The notes: generated from the letters alone by a model not told the origin. Shown: positions 23,595 through 35,693, counted from the first letter of the stretch. The stretch: 64,000 nucleotides of DNA from Piliocolobus tephrosceles (GCF_002776525.5 NC_045449.1:6256102-6320101), one strand, 5' to 3'. Translations and numbers: made by a program.

Positions 23595-23889
23595 GGCCGG
23601 GTGTGGTGGCTCATGCCTGTAATCCCAGCACTTTGGGAGGCCGAGGCAGGTGGATCACTCGAGGTCAGGAGTTCAAGACCAGCCTGGCCAACATGGCAAA
23701 ACCCTGTCTCTACTAAAAATACAAAAATTAGCTGGGCATGGTGGTGCATGCCTGTAATCCCAGTTACTTGGGAGGCTGAGGCAGGAGAATCACTTGAACC
23801 CGGGAGGCAGAGGTTGCAGTGAGTCGAGATTGTACCATTGCACTCTAGCCTGGGCGACAAAGCGAGACTCTGTCTCAAACCAAAAAAAA
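23595..23889 (+). mobile_element. Alu (S type), sense, inside L1 3'UTR
   Basis: Target-site copies attgctaaaatgg / attgttaaaatgg. Full dimer. Confidence 0.97.
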
Positions 23890-23960
23890 ATTGTTAAAAT
23901 GGTAAATTTTATGTTATGCATATTTTCCCACAATAAGAAATGTTACACAAAAATAAGACA
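23890..23960 (+). mobile_element. L1 3' end, part 2
   Basis: ttaaaatggtaaattttatgttatg and 'cccacaataag', the last bases of an L1M 3'UTR, completing the split element. Confidence 0.85.
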
Positions 23961-24079
23961 AATCATTGCAAAAATAATAATAGTATAATAAATAATAATA
24001 TTTGAACAATTGTAAAATAATAGTAATAACAACATGCTTCTGGGTGTTCAGCTCATGCTAAAGGATCCCTTTCCATTAA

Positions 24080-24137
24080 AAAAATATATATATATATATA
24101 CACACACATATACATATATACATATATACATATATAC
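24080..24137. repeat. (TA)n / (CATATA)n microsatellite
   Basis: aaaaaatatatatata, then (CA)4, then repeated catata words. Confidence 0.95.
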
Positions 24138-24596
24138 TGGGCCATATATTGCCAAAAAAGATAAATATATAACCAAGCTTAAAATAAAAAATGTATGATA
24201 CACAGTGCCAGAAACAAAAAAAGGAATCCAGAGACGAAAGCAGAAGCTGAGATAGAGGAGATCCGTGAATCCCATGAGTCAGACGAATAAAGAAAGAGGC
24301 TCTGGGATCAGAGCCTAAAAACCGCACTGTGAACTCCACCAACCTGACCTTAGCCTGTGGATGGCAAGGAGCTGATGTGGTACCCACTTTATAGCAGGGG
24401 CCCTTGAAGGGCCATTCCATCCTTATAGGAACTTTAAAAAAAGAACCTTCTTTGCGGAAGCGGCAAAGAAACCATTCACAGACAGTGAGAGAGAAGATTC
24501 ACACATGAGTAATTAAAACCCTAAGCCTGTGCCACTTCTGGGTGTAGGGTCTAAATTTACACCACCCATGTAGAATGGAAACTCTAAACTATAAAT
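24138..24596. other. Intronic DNA, no feature recognised
   Basis: AT-rich unique sequence after the TA microsatellite. No exon or repeat family recognised. Confidence 0.4.
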
Positions 24597-25388
24597 TTAG
24601 CCTATAAAATATTCAAGATTAGTGAAACACTCAGGCCCAGCAGGAAAGAAAACAAGGCTGGTCTTTATGAGGACATTTTCCCAACCTAGGGCACACAAGA
24701 CTCCCCCTAAAAAGAAGAGAGAGGTATGTGTGACCAAGATGAGTTCACAATCACAAATGAGAAACAAGTGTACACACACACACACAGCAGAATTAGCACC
24801 CTTGAGAACTGGAGGGATGAGAGCAGTCTGAAAGTGCTGATGAAATATATGACTTAAATGGTGAGGGAGAGAAAAGGTGAAATACAAAACAGAATTCAGG
24901 CTTAAAAGGAAGAAGGTCGGCTCCCTTTGGAATTTGTGGAGCATAAGGAGTCTTTTGGACATCCGGGTAGAGGTCAGCAGGAGGTTACCAAAAATGTTTG
25001 AGGGTGGAGCCCAGAAGAAAGGTCCTGGCTGGAGATACAGCAGGGACTTGCCATCGAGGTGGCTGGAGCACCATGGAAGCAGTGTGACTGACCAGAGTGT
25101 CCAGCATGAGGGCGGGGGGTGCCTGGAATGAGCCCTGTGTCTAAGGGCAGGAAACTTGAAGAAGACAGGAGGATCCGCTCTGTCTATGTCACCAATTTCG
25201 ATTGCATTCCTTTCCAGGAGGTGTTCACGGATCTTCCTTTCCCCAAGACACTTCCCAGAGCCTCTCAGAGCCTGGACCCAGACTGTCTTACTGCATAGTA
25301 ACCCCTGGCTCTGATCTGTCGCTTCCACTCTGCTGTAAGTTTCTAAGGAGTGACAAGACCATCCTGCTTGTCTCTGTTCCCCCTTCAC
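24597..25388 (-). other. Unassigned 263-codon open frame (probably non-coding)
   Basis: Long stop-free minus-strand frame beginning MKGEQRQAGW and ending LEYFIG, in intron 3 on the PITPNM3 strand. It includes a CVCVC tract from a (CA)n microsatellite (24771-24786) and no motif that I recognise. Length alone makes it notable. The low-complexity part and lack of a known family argue against a protein. Confidence 0.15.
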
Positions 25389-25699
25389 TGGGCACAGGGT
25401 CGAGCCCCTGTGATGGCTTCATAAACGACTATTGAAATGAATGTGTGTGTTCTGTCATGTTGTGGGAATTCATGTTATGAATCCACATGAGAACGGGACT
25501 CGGAAGGAGCTGGAAATCCAGCTGGCTTCCTCTTCCTCTCTTTCCTCTCTCCTTCCCGCTCCCCATTCTGTACTGGGAGGAAACAACACCAACCCACAGA
25601 CTCAGGCAAGCACTGCCCTTTATTCAATTGTGCCTGAGCACCAGGAAGCATTTGTGAGGGCTGCCACTTGTGCAAGACTGGCCATGCTTCTCCCCCTTC

Positions 25700-25910
25700 C
25701 ATCATTATAAGAATGACCTGCTATCGAAAGCACTTTGCAAATATCATCTCATTTAATCATCGCAGCTTTTTTACTAGTCCTCCACTCTGCAGATGAAGAA
25801 ACAGAAGCCCAGAGAGGTGATGTGACTTCCTGACCACAAAGTCATGGAGTGGCATGGCTGAAGTTCAAACCCAGGCTTCTCTAACTCCAACACTGCAGCT
25901 TCTGCCTCTC
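25700..25910 (-). mobile_element. MIR fragment
   Basis: 'gcactttgcaaatatcatctcatt', 'gatgaagaaacagaagcccagagaggtgatgt', 'gttcaaacccaggcttct': long reverse MIR. Confidence 0.85.
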
Positions 25911-26025
25911 TCTTGCACTTCCCACTATGCTTCCTCATCCCTTGCCCTCCCGTGCGCTCCCAACTCACTCTGCCTCTTGCTCACCCAAAAGCCCTTAGTT
26001 CACACTGGGTCTGAGTCATATACTC

Positions 26026-26331
26026 TTTTTTTTTTTTTTGGTTGTTTTTTGAGATGGAGTCTCACTCTGTCGCCCAGGCTGGAGTACAGTGGCCGGATCT
26101 CCGCTCACTGCAAGCTCCACCTCCCGGGTTCACGCCATTCTCCTGCCTCAGCCTCCCGAGTAGCTGGGACTACAGGCGCCCGCCACCTCGCCCGGCTAGT
26201 TTTTTGTATTTTTTAGTAGAGACGGGGTTTCACCGGTTAGCCAGGATGGTCTCGATCTCCTGACCTCATGATCCGCCCGTCTCGGCCTCCCAAAGTGCTG
26301 GGATTACAGGCTTGAGCCACCACGCCCGGCC
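26026..26331 (-). mobile_element. AluYR-type Alu (Old World monkey lineage)
   Basis: Antisense full-length Alu with 16-bp identical target-site duplication (TGAGTCATATACTCTT on both sides). Diagnostic bases read on the plus strand: tggccggatctc, ccacctcgcccggctagtttttt, and ggcttgagccac. These are what I know as AluYRa hallmarks of cercopithecoid monkeys. A 2-base loss (caccggttagcc) is private. Low divergence indicates a young insertion. Confidence 0.9.
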
Positions 26332-26714
26332 TGAGTCATATACTCTTTAGCAGACAAGTGGGGGTGGGGGATGGGAAGGGGATGGCCAAACAGGTGGTAC
26401 CAATCCAGATTTGTCTTTTCAAGGCTACAAGCACTGTTGTGGGGGCAGGACCTAGAATCCATGACCCCTTCTAGGCCCCCTCTGGGTTCTCGGGATGAAG
26501 GAAAGAGCAGCAAAGGACCCATTGGCAGACACATGGCTATGAAGACCGGTACGTTGTCTCTGGATTGCCCTTGGGGGCCAGACTCAGAGCCCCCCACCCC
26601 TTCTCATGGATGGGACAGTGGTACAGGGCACCTTTCCTTTCAGACTCATGGTTCCTTGAGCCTGACTTTGTTAGGGCCCAGAACTGTGCCAAGCCTTAGT
26701 CCAGTCAGGTAGGT
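26332..26714. other. Intronic DNA, no feature recognised
   Basis: Starts with the right copy of the AluYR target site. The rest is unrecognised. Confidence 0.4.
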
Positions 26715-26840
26715 GAAGCCCTGGACTGGGAATCAGAACACCAGGAATCTGAGCCTAAAGTTGCCACCAGTTTGGGGGACCTCGGACAAGACGTGGCTCC
26801 TCTGAGCCTGGGTTCTTTGTTGGTTAGATGGGATGACCAC
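26715..26840 (+). mobile_element. MIR fragment
   Basis: 'ctggactgggaatcagaacacc', 'acctcggacaag', 'ctctgagcctgggttctttg'. Sense MIR. Confidence 0.65.
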
Positions 26841-28168
26841 ACCGAGCCTGCCCATTTCTCAGGATGGGTGCTTTGGCATGAGGAGAGCTCTGAACCAAGG
26901 GGGCAGGGATGGGGATGAGAACAGGAACAGGGACAGGGCAAGATGGTCACCACCAAGACAGCTGCCACCAAGGCAGCTGTTCTTGTGAGCTGGGCCAGGA
27001 CCATCTCACTGAACGCCTCCTAAGAGCATGGCGTTGCCCACTCGGCAACTCTGGGCCACAGCACAACTGCGAATGACAGGAGCAAGAGAGGAAGAAGAAG
27101 AGAAGATGAGGAAGAAATAAAGTAGGAGGAGTGGTATGTGGGGTGGGGAAGGAGGGATGGAAGAAACCAACCTGAGGGTAACAGGTACAGAGGTTAGCAC
27201 CCTGCATCCCGGATGTGGTTCTAGCCCTGCCTCTGCTTCTCACTCCATTGTAACATTAATCAAATACAGCCCTCAGCTGAAGATCTCTGAGGTTCAGTTT
27301 CCCATACATTAGCTCAGATTTTATGACCTCTTCAGCCACGCTGTCCATTTGCATTTTAAAGCCTTGCCCCATTGCTTCACTGTCAGGAGCCCTTCCTGGA
27401 TCCCCTCTCCTGCCTCCTGAAAGTCATGCCTCTCCCTTCTGAGCTAACAGCCCTCAGCTTAAGCCTGATGCATATATATTGACTTATACAGTGTCACACA
27501 TCACAAGACAGAGGTCTCAGGTGAATCACCTTTGGTTGCTCCTGCCAAGCACTTATACACAGTAGGTGCTCAACGAGCCTGTTAGTGATGAACAATAGCC
27601 AAGCAGATGGATAGATGGATGCCAAAAAGAATCAGCCTGCTTTGTAGGCTGATCAAACTCCTGGTCAAAACTCTTCTCCAAAGAAAGCCTCCTGGATTAA
27701 TCCCCAGCCATATACTCCTTCTTCAACAGCTCAGCCAAAGGAAATCCTGATTCTCACTGCTGTCCTTCTCTTTCCCCTTAGACCTCAGCTCCTGTCCTGC
27801 TCAAAGGCTTCTCCAACTGTCACCCTCCTTATTCAGCAGATTCCAATACCAAAGACCTGGCAGTCCAAGGAGCTTGGACCCAGGCACCCGCCATTTACCA
27901 CCCGTGCCACTGGGGTGGTCATTCTATGGACAAAGGAAAATCTTTTGAAGTACCCTGGAGCTGTTCTGCCACAGAAAACCCCAAGGAAGTCCCCATGAGA
28001 GTTCCTGTAGGTGGCAGAATCTCAGGGATGCTATGAAGGAGGAAGGAGGAACCAAGGCAGATGGACTCTTCACAGAGACCCAAGTCCCAGCCCCAGTTGC
28101 CAGCCCTACAGCCCACTCTGCAACACACCTATGTGCACATCCTGGTCATGAGAGAAGCAGAATCTCAC
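26841..28168. other. Intron 3 proximal part, weak L2 traces
   Basis: A GA-rich patch at 27070-27140. L2-type words at 27340-27600 (agcccttcctggatccc; agtaggtgctcaac). No exon seen before the exon 3 donor. Confidence 0.4.
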
Positions 28169-28276
28169 CTTGATGCTCGTCCAGTTTCCCCATGGTCTCG
28201 ATCTGCTCCACAAGGTCATTGGAGTTCCACTGGCTCATCCCAATGAGGATGGCATTCTTCCCTTCAGCCATCTCCT
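28169..28276 (-). CDS. PITPNM3: PITPNM3 exon 3 (residues 40-76)
   Basis: A 108-base exon with acceptor ...TTCCCACAG and donor GTGAGA, phase 1 at both ends, so it is a cassette of exactly 36 codons. It starts EEMAEGKNAILIGMSQW, continues through an Asn/Glu-rich segment and ends KLDEHQG. It supplies the last Glu of the FFAT motif. I recall that a shorter human PITPNM3 isoform lacks 36 residues, which would fit skipping of this exon; I cannot check that here. The exon has no repeat content and no frame damage. Confidence 0.95.
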
Positions 28277-28614
28277 CTGTGGGAAGAAGCAGTGGTGAGC
28301 ATGAGCAGGTGCAGCTAGGGATAGGTAGCCTTATCAGGAGCTTATGTCTGAGAGACATTTTCTCTTATGCTATTTCTTCCTTGAGTTGAGGTGTACCTCG
28401 ACTAGGTACTGTAGCTAGACAGTTACAAGACTTTCAGAGATTTGTCATTGCAAGAAGGTACTGTTGTACCCTACTGGACCTCCACGTGCTACAGCAAAAG
28501 AAAGTAACAAAAAGCCTGAAACCCCATAGAAAGTACTATTCCTAGCACTGAGGGCAGTATATCTTGCAAGTCAGTGTGTTTGGGAAGAAAGAGCAAAACC
28601 TTGTCATTTGCAAG
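28277..28614. other. Intron 2 distal end, no feature recognised
   Basis: Contains the exon 3 acceptor tract next to 28277. Otherwise unique-looking. Confidence 0.5.
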
Positions 28615-28750
28615 CAGTTTTTCCTTAAATTACTGACTTCTCTGACCCTCGATTTTCCCGTCAGTAAAATGGATCTGGCCACAGAGGTGTTGTGAGGATT
28701 AAATGAGATAATGGGTATAAAGGTCTTGGTGCAGAGCAGGTGCTCACAGA
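28615..28750 (+). mobile_element. MIR fragment
   Basis: 'cagtaaaatggatctgg', 'gttgtgaggattaaatgagata', 'ggtgctcacag'. Sense MIR 3' half. Confidence 0.8.
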
Positions 28751-29479
28751 CGACAGCCATCATGGTGATGTCATCACATGAGAAGTAACTCACCACCAGG
28801 AGTTGAGTGGATGAGGATTTGTGAGCTGCAGATGCAGCTCTGGAGTAACTGGAGGAGAAGAAACCTTCTGGTTCTAAGGAAGCTTTGGGCTGTATGGAAC
28901 CTTTAGGCCCCATCTGAACTTTATGACCCTCTTAAAGCCTCCGTTCTCTTGCACTCCTCCCCTCAACCCTGTCTCTATCCCTGTTCTTTCCTTGTCTGAA
29001 CATAGTGATTCCTCTGGGAGAAACCAGTGGGGCAAGATTCCAAAACCACACTGAAAACAAGGCCCTGGGTCCCACACATCGGATACACACATCTGGTACT
29101 GTCCCTCATCCTACAAAGGGACATTTCTTCAAAGACAATCCCTTAGGCATGTGTGCTGTCCTCCCCACACTTTGCCCAAAAACAGATGTGCCTTTCTGGT
29201 GAAGAACTTTGTGCCCTCCCTCACAGAACAGACATCAAAGGGTGTTGAGGACAATCTCCAACCTTATGATAATTAAGAATAAAGGGTTGAGATCCATTTC
29301 ACTGCCAAAGAACTTTACCAACAGAAGGAATCAATATGGTGGATCTGAAGCTTTGGGAGCTGTCCAGAGTTCTGATTCACTCTAGAGCTCAGTTGACCAG
29401 ACCCCCAGCTCTTGTTAGGACATCTCCTCCTGTCTTATTTTATGTATCTATTTGATTGACTTAACAACAATTATCTAAC
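28751..29479. other. Intronic DNA, no feature recognised
   Basis: Unique-looking sequence without exon or repeat signature. Confidence 0.4.
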
Positions 29480-29675
29480 CGTTACCACACACTGAGATTA
29501 TTATAAGTGCTTTACAAATATTAACTCGATTCTCATAACAATATAAAAAAGGTACAATTATTGTTATCCCCATTTTATAGACAAGGAAACTGAGGCACAG
29601 AGTAGCTGAGGAATTCTTGCCCAAGGTCACTGGCCAGAGTCAGGATTCAAAACCAGGCATACTGTTTCAAGAGTC
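29480..29675 (-). mobile_element. MIR
   Basis: 'gtgctttacaaatattaact', 'tatccccattttatagacaaggaaactgaggcacagag', 'gccagagtcaggattcaaa'. Well-preserved reverse MIR. Confidence 0.9.
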
Positions 29676-29904
29676 CTGAAATCCTGCCATCCTGATAGCC
29701 TGCCCTGGACATCCTGTATTGGCTGCCCACACTCCAGCCAGGCACCACACACATTCGGACAATTTCCTGAGCCTGGCGTGTTCCATCTGGGAACTGGTTT
29801 ATTCCGTACTGGGCAGAGCCCTGACCAGGTTCCAGTGCAGATCCTGCTGCATGTGAGCTTTGTGCTTTTCCACACCTTCCACCACTGTGTCTGTTTTCCT
29901 ATCT

Positions 29905-30010
29905 TTTAAACAACAATAATGACCCTGGCTCTATAGCTCTGTCTAGCAAGCTGCTGTGAGGACAACACAATTTGAGGTGCTGTAAACAAATATAAGGTCA
30001 TATTATTCTT
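29905..30010 (+). mobile_element. MIR fragment (3' part)
   Basis: 'tttaaacaacaataatgaccctggctc', 'gctgtgaggacaacacaatttgaggtgctgtaaac'. Short and diverged. Confidence 0.5.
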
Positions 30011-30019
30011 TGGGAAGCA

Positions 30020-30240
30020 GAATTATGAAGAGGTTAAGAGCTCAATTCTGGTGTTAGACTGATTGCTTTCAATCCTGGACCCACCATCTGCTAGCAATAC
30101 AACCACAGTTTCCTCATCTAAAAAACGATATCATCGTAGTCCCTTTGTCATCGGATTGTGGTGAGGATTAAGTGAGATGATGCAGGTAAGGTGTTTATAA
30201 AAGTGCCCCCCACACCGTAAAAGCACAGGCTAAGATGCTA
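30020..30240 (+). mobile_element. MIR, near full length
   Basis: 'gaagaggttaagagctcaattctgg', 'cctggacccaccatctgc', 'agtttcctcatctaaaa', 'gtgaggattaagtgagatgatgca'. Confidence 0.88.
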
Positions 30241-30480
30241 TTGCACGATGGTGTCACCGTCACCATCACCACCGCCAGCAGCAGGAGCGTGGGTGCTATG
30301 CCCTACGCTCACTCTTGGTTCCACTCCTGCTGTTGTCGGCCCCTGTGACATGCTAGCCCAGCTCTAGAGTCAGGTAATCAGGATCAGCCTGATTACCACC
30401 TTGAGTTCTTTGTCTCCTGGTTCAGTAACTCAAGCATGGAGCTATCCGTTTGTTCATTCTAGCATTCAATCTATGGTGGA
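30241..30480. other. Intronic DNA with a CACCAT/CACCGC patch
   Basis: A short (CAC)-rich patch at 30250-30280. No gene. Confidence 0.4.
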
Positions 30481-30719
30481 TAGATTCCTAAGCACCTACT
30501 GTGTGCAGGGTGAGACATGACCTCCCCCCTGCTGGAATCCAGTTTTGTGAAAAACATGATAGAAATACCTCTGACATGAGCTGGGAGAGGCAGGTATGCA
30601 GCAGGCGCTCAGCATATCCTAGCTCCCATTTCTTCTACAGTGCCATAAGTCCTGTCCCAGTGGTGCATGCAAGGCTAGTGGCACCCTGTGGGGTCTCCCA
30701 GGGCTCTGGAGGTCTGAGC

Positions 30720-31225
30720 ATGCCTACTCCTGCACGGCCCGGGCCTCTTTCCCCTTTTTTCCTAATCACCAGTATACCCCTGCTCCATCTTTGGCTCTTG
30801 GGCTTTTGTCTGTTTCCGATCAAATATGTCTTTCTCTCCCAGAGTCTCAGCGTGCTTCTCTCATGCTTTACATCTGGCCCTGACTCACTCAGATCTGAGC
30901 TCTCTGGACCCCTTTCTATGGGTCTGTGTCTCTCTTGGTCCTTGTAGTTCTCTTGGCCTCTCCCAAGCTCTCCCGTGCTGCCTGCCACATCTGTATCTCT
31001 CTCTGGGTGGAACACGAATGCATAGCCTTGCTCTCTTCTCACCCCAGCACCTTTCTCTCTTTCCTTTCTCTGGGTCTCACTTTATTGGACTGGGTATGTT
31101 TCTTTCTTGATCTCTCTCATTCTCTATGGATTTCTCTTTTGTCTCCCCAAGTTCCTGTCCTCAGGATCTCTCCAGCCCCCTGCTCCCTAAGGGTATTCTC
31201 CCTCCCCTCCCTGTTCTCTCTTGCT
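30720..31225. repeat. CT-rich low-complexity tract
   Basis: Repeated tctctc, ctctgggtct and cttggcctct words over about 500 bases. The long open frames across it come from the lack of purine-rich stop codons. Confidence 0.6.
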
Positions 31226-31372
31226 ATGTGTGTGTGCACGTGTACATGTACATGCATGAGTGTGTGCATATGTGCATGTGTGCATGTGTGTACATGCATG
31301 TGTGAATGTGTACATGCATGTGTGACTGTGTACATGCATGAGTGTGTGCATGTGGGTGCATGTGTGTGTGGC
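31226..31372. repeat. Degenerate (TG/CATG)n tract
   Basis: About 145 bases of alternating purine-pyrimidine: tgtgtgtgcacgtgtacatg and similar words recurring. Potential Z-DNA. Confidence 0.9.
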
Positions 31373-32066
31373 CCTCTCTCCCTCCTGCTCCGTCTCACTC
31401 TCTGCTTTCTCATACCTTCTCTGGCATTCTCACACTCCCTGCCCCTCCGTCCATCCCTGTCTCTCTGCTGCTCCATGTACCCTCCCAACTCCCCAACATG
31501 CTTTCTCTCCCACACTCAACCTTTACGTCTTCACTCTGGCAACAATGGGCTTGTCCCCTGAGAAGCAATAAGAACACACACACACACACGGAAGCAGCAG
31601 CAGCAATATCTCCTTTTGGAGCCATTCAGGCAAAGAGGGGAGCTGCAGGGCTCAGCTTGAAGTCTTTGCTCTGCTTCCCACATTGGAGGACAAGCCTCCA
31701 ACAGGACCTGTGGAGCCACACCGTGCTCATTTGTATAAATGCCCTGGTTGATTTTGCTTTTCACCTTCTGGTGACTGTCTCTTGCATGCTAATTCTTCTC
31801 CTGGTGATCTCTGCTGCGGACATGGTTTTAACATGTACTTCACCCTGCTGAGACCTGACCCAGCTCTGACGAAGCTCCAGGCTGAGCCTCATCCACTGTT
31901 ACCATAGCCCTGGCCTTGACCACAGATTGACTCTGACCCTGGCCAAAACCTGGTTACACTCCTGTAAGCACAACCTCCAATGCTATAAGGAAAGCCTTTC
32001 TTCTTACCCCGGAGCTTCTATTTCTACTGTTGACAGGACTCCAGAGTAAAGAATCTCCTTGTCTTC
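31373..32066. other. Intronic DNA with short (CA)n
   Basis: (AC)7 at about 31575. 31845-31960 has degenerate ctgacc/ccaca words. No gene. Confidence 0.4.
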
Positions 32067-32371
32067 GCCGGGTGCAGTGACTCACACCTGTAATCCCAGC
32101 ACTTGTGAGGCCGAGGCAGGTGAATCACGAGGTCAGGAGTTCGAGACCAGCCTGACCAACATGGTAAAACCCCATCTCTACTAAAAATACAAAAAATTAG
32201 CTGGGCATAGTGGTGGGCGCCTATAATCCCAGCAACTCGGGAAGCTGAGGTGGAAGAATCACTTGAACCCGGGTGGTAGAGGTTGCAGTGAGCTGAGATC
32301 GTGCTACTGCATTCCAGCCTGGTGACAGAGTGAGCCTCCGTCTCAAACAAACAAACAAACAAACAAACAAA
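32067..32371 (+). mobile_element. Alu, sense
   Basis: Head gccgggtgcagtgactcac, full dimer, tail (CAAA)6. Target-site copies aagaatctcctt / aaaaattctcctt. Confidence 0.96.
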
Positions 32372-32844
32372 AAATTCTCCTTTTCTCATGCCAGGAAGGC
32401 TTCACCTCCAGCTCCTGGAGCCGAGGGCTTGGTCACATTCTGCAGATGGCCCATCCAGTAGCACCTGTCATCAGACCCACAATATGCATTTTTCCAAGAA
32501 CCTAGATATGCATTGCTTGGGGCTCTGGGCCACAAGATTGCTCACATTCACCTTGCACTGCCCATCACATGCCGCCATGGCCCCCCATAGTCAATACCAT
32601 AACTCCCTCTTCCTTGTGAGGGGCAGTCCCCGCACAGCTCATCCCCAGACGTGTTGGGCCTGGTTCCATGGCGTTTTGTCTTCCACTTCCCCTCCCCCAA
32701 TGGGGGAAAAGGCAGGGGGAGAGTGGGGGCCCACGGCACACCTGTGGTTTGCTTCTGTGATGGCTCCTTGGCCCAGGAATAGTCATGCAGCTTCCCACAG
32801 TGACATCCTTCCACTCCCTCCAGGAGACAAACACTTCTACCCCT

Positions 32845-32925
32845 GCCATTCTAAAGATGAGGAACCTGAGGCTCAGAGACCCAAGACTTGCCTGAGATCA
32901 GACGGCAGCCAGTCACTGACACAAC
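32845..32925 (-). mobile_element. MIR fragment
   Basis: 'aaagatgaggaacctgaggctcagag' then 'gacttgcctgagatcagac'. Short reverse MIR. Confidence 0.65.
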
Positions 32926-34542
32926 CATCATGGAAGCCTGGTCCTCTATGCCCAGAGGACACATAGCATTTTCTTCCACTCCCCCCTCTCTCACCCTTGG
33001 GGTTGGAAACCCCCGGGAGGCTAAGTGATCACAGGGAAAGCTCAGATCAAAGGCTTGGCATGTGCCCCCCATTCTCTGTGAGACCTGATCCTGACTTGGA
33101 GACTTTGTCTGTAAAATGGGATGATTTAGCCCTGTACTACCTTCCTCTCCCAGTTGCTATGGGAAACCAGGAGTTGGAGGCACAAGTAGATTCTGCAACA
33201 CAGAGCCCAGCTCCTCAGGCCCCAGCCTCCCACTTTGGGGAGTAGGGGAGGGGAGGACCAGCCAGGCTGGGCACCTCAGTGCCCAGCAAGAAACCAAGGA
33301 CACAACAGACAGGGGGGTAAATGCAGAAAGGAGGACTCCTCCAGCTTCTAGCTCAGAGAGTTCCCTTAGCCCTGCCGAGAGAGACAGTCTTGTGCTTTGC
33401 TCTTGATCCAGCTACCCAGTGCCAGATGTGCCCTGACAATAAACCCTAGCTCCACTACCACCACCATACCCACCCCATTCCTGGCCCTGATGGCACTTTT
33501 GTCTCTGCAACTATCAGGGCCTGGCCTGCTTATGCATAGTCATGGAGGGAGGGCTATTTAGATACTGGAGGGGGTGGGGAAACCAAAAGAAAAGAAGTAT
33601 TTCCCATTCAAGTGAGGGAATGGACCCGGACACCATAGCCAACAGAGTCTTGCAAGGCCATAGGGAGCCTCATTGACAGATCCTTCGAGGTAAAGCCCAG
33701 CATCCTCATTTCACAGGTGCAGAGCTGTGCCACTGGCCCACGGCCATGCAGAACCTCAGAGGAAGGGCTGGGCTAAGAATCCACATCCTGCCAATTAAAG
33801 GGACTTCCAGTAACACTATCTCCTGGCAGTTAATTTCATGGAAACACCTCTGTTTGTACCTAGAAGTTTGCTGGCTCTAACTGGAGTGTTCTTTCCATCT
33901 AAGCAGAAGGTTAAAGTGAACGATGCAGCTGATATTTTCTAAATGAAGACATACATTTTGGTATAAAAACAGAACATAAAGTGAGCTAGGCTTGGTATAT
34001 CCAGCCAAATCCCAACTAAACTCACCCAATGCCACAGTGACTGCTCCAGCCCCAACCTTGCGTCCCTTCAGGGATGAAGACCTCAAAAGACAGTTTCATT
34101 TTCTCTCTAGAACTTAGCGTTTCATAGCCAGGGACCCTGGGAAACCTGAGCTGCTCTAACAGGTCAACCCATCCTCCTTGGTCCACGAAGCTTTTCTTAC
34201 CCACGGCTTCTGGCCGGACTGCCTGTCACCCAGCAATCTTCATCCCTCACAATGAGGAGCTCACTCAAGGTCCAGGCATGATTCCATTTTGAGGATCCAT
34301 CCTGCACTATAGATTTTGAGTTCTGCATCTCTGGTCTTCTCTGGGAATGGGACAGAGGTACCCAGGGCCAACCCTGAGCCTCGCCAGGAAAGCATGTCCA
34401 GAGGACACCCACTGCCTTCCACAATACGGGTCCACCCTCTCTCTCCTTGCTGGGGCTGTGAACCCACAGTGAACACTGAGCCAGTGCCTCCCTGGCTCAC
34501 TCTGGCCACACCAGCCTTCCTGCTGTTGCTCAAAGACACCAA
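32926..34542. other. Intronic DNA, no feature recognised
   Basis: Unique-looking, moderate GC. 33660-33800 has possible MIR words (gcatcctcatttcacaggtgcagagctg), too weak to call separately. Confidence 0.4.
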
Positions 34543-34848
34543 GCTTGAGCGCAGTGGCTCATGCCTATCATCCCAGCACGCTGGGAGGCTGAGGCGGGCA
34601 GATCACCTGAGGTCAGGAGTTCAAGACCAGCCTGGCCAGCATGGTGAAACTCCATCTCTACTAAAAATATTTTTTAAAAAAATTAGCCGGGCCTGGTGGT
34701 ACATGCCTGTAATCCCAGCTACTTGGGAGGCTGAGGCAGGAGAATCACTTGAACCTGAGAGGTGGAGGTTGCAGTGAGCCGAGACTGTGCCACTGCACTC
34801 CAGCCTGGGCGACAAGAATGAAACTCCGTCTCAAAAAAAAAAAAAAAA
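34543..34848 (+). mobile_element. Alu, sense
   Basis: gcttgagcgcagtggctcat head, full dimer with an extended A-rich linker, 16-base A tail. Confidence 0.95.
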
Positions 34849-34854
34849 GAAGAT

Positions 34855-35044
34855 GCCACGCTCATTCCTCCCATCACTTTACACTGGCTGTTCCCACTGC
34901 CCAGAACACTCTTCCCCCGAGACTCGCAGGTGGTGCATTTCTCATTACTCAGCTCTCATCTCAGGGCCACACCCCAGGGAGCCTCCAGCAGCCACCCACT
35001 CTATCGCGTCCTTTTATGTTATATGGTGAGGACAGTCTCCATTA
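34855..35044 (+). mobile_element. L2 fragment
   Basis: 'ctttacactggctgttcccactgcccagaacactctt' and 'ctcagctctcatctcagggccac' follow the L2 3' text. Confidence 0.6.
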
Positions 35045-35693
35045 TTTAAACAGCATTACTGAGGCATAATTGACATTCCATCAACTACACACCTTTAAAG
35101 CACATGGCTGGGTAAGTTTTGACATATGTACATACCTGTCAAACCGTCACCCCAACCAAGCTAGTGAACAAGGACCCATCCCCTCTAGAAGTTCTCTCCT
35201 GCCCCTGTTTATCCCTCCTCCCCCAACTCCCCATCCCCAGGCGACCACTGATCTGCTCCTGGCACCACAGATTGGTTTTCACGTCCTAGACTGGTGTATA
35301 AATGGAATCATACAGGATGTACTCTGCTTCAGTCTGACTTCTTTCACTTGGCATGATTATTCTGAGATTTATCCATATTGTTGCATATATCCGTGGTCCA
35401 TTCCTTCTCAACTGTACCACAATTTGCTCGCTCACTGATGCTCATTTGGGCATTTTCAGTGCGGGGCTATAATCCATCAAGGTGCTGGGAACATTCATGA
35501 GCAAGTCCTCAGGTGGAAAAAATGCTTTCTTTTTCTTGGGGAAATGCCAAGGAGCAGAAGGGTTGGGTCACATGGTAGTGAAGTATGATTCGCTTCTTAA
35601 GCAGCTGCAATAGATTTTCCCAAATGATTGTATCATCGTACATTCCCGCCAGCCGAGTTTGAAAGTCCCAGTGCCTCTGCATCTTGGTAAGTT
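35045..35693 (-). mobile_element. L1 (L1M type) 3' region, antisense, part 1
   Basis: Reverse L1M: 'actgaggcataattgaca', 'cgtcaccccaaccaagc', 'tgtataaatggaatcatacag', 'cattcccgccagccgagtttg'. Split by the following Alu. Confidence 0.85.

Noticed and set aside
30720..31561. 211-codon plus-strand frame with Ser/Leu/Cys-rich text
   Set aside because: CT-rich and TG-rich low-complexity DNA; no family resemblance.
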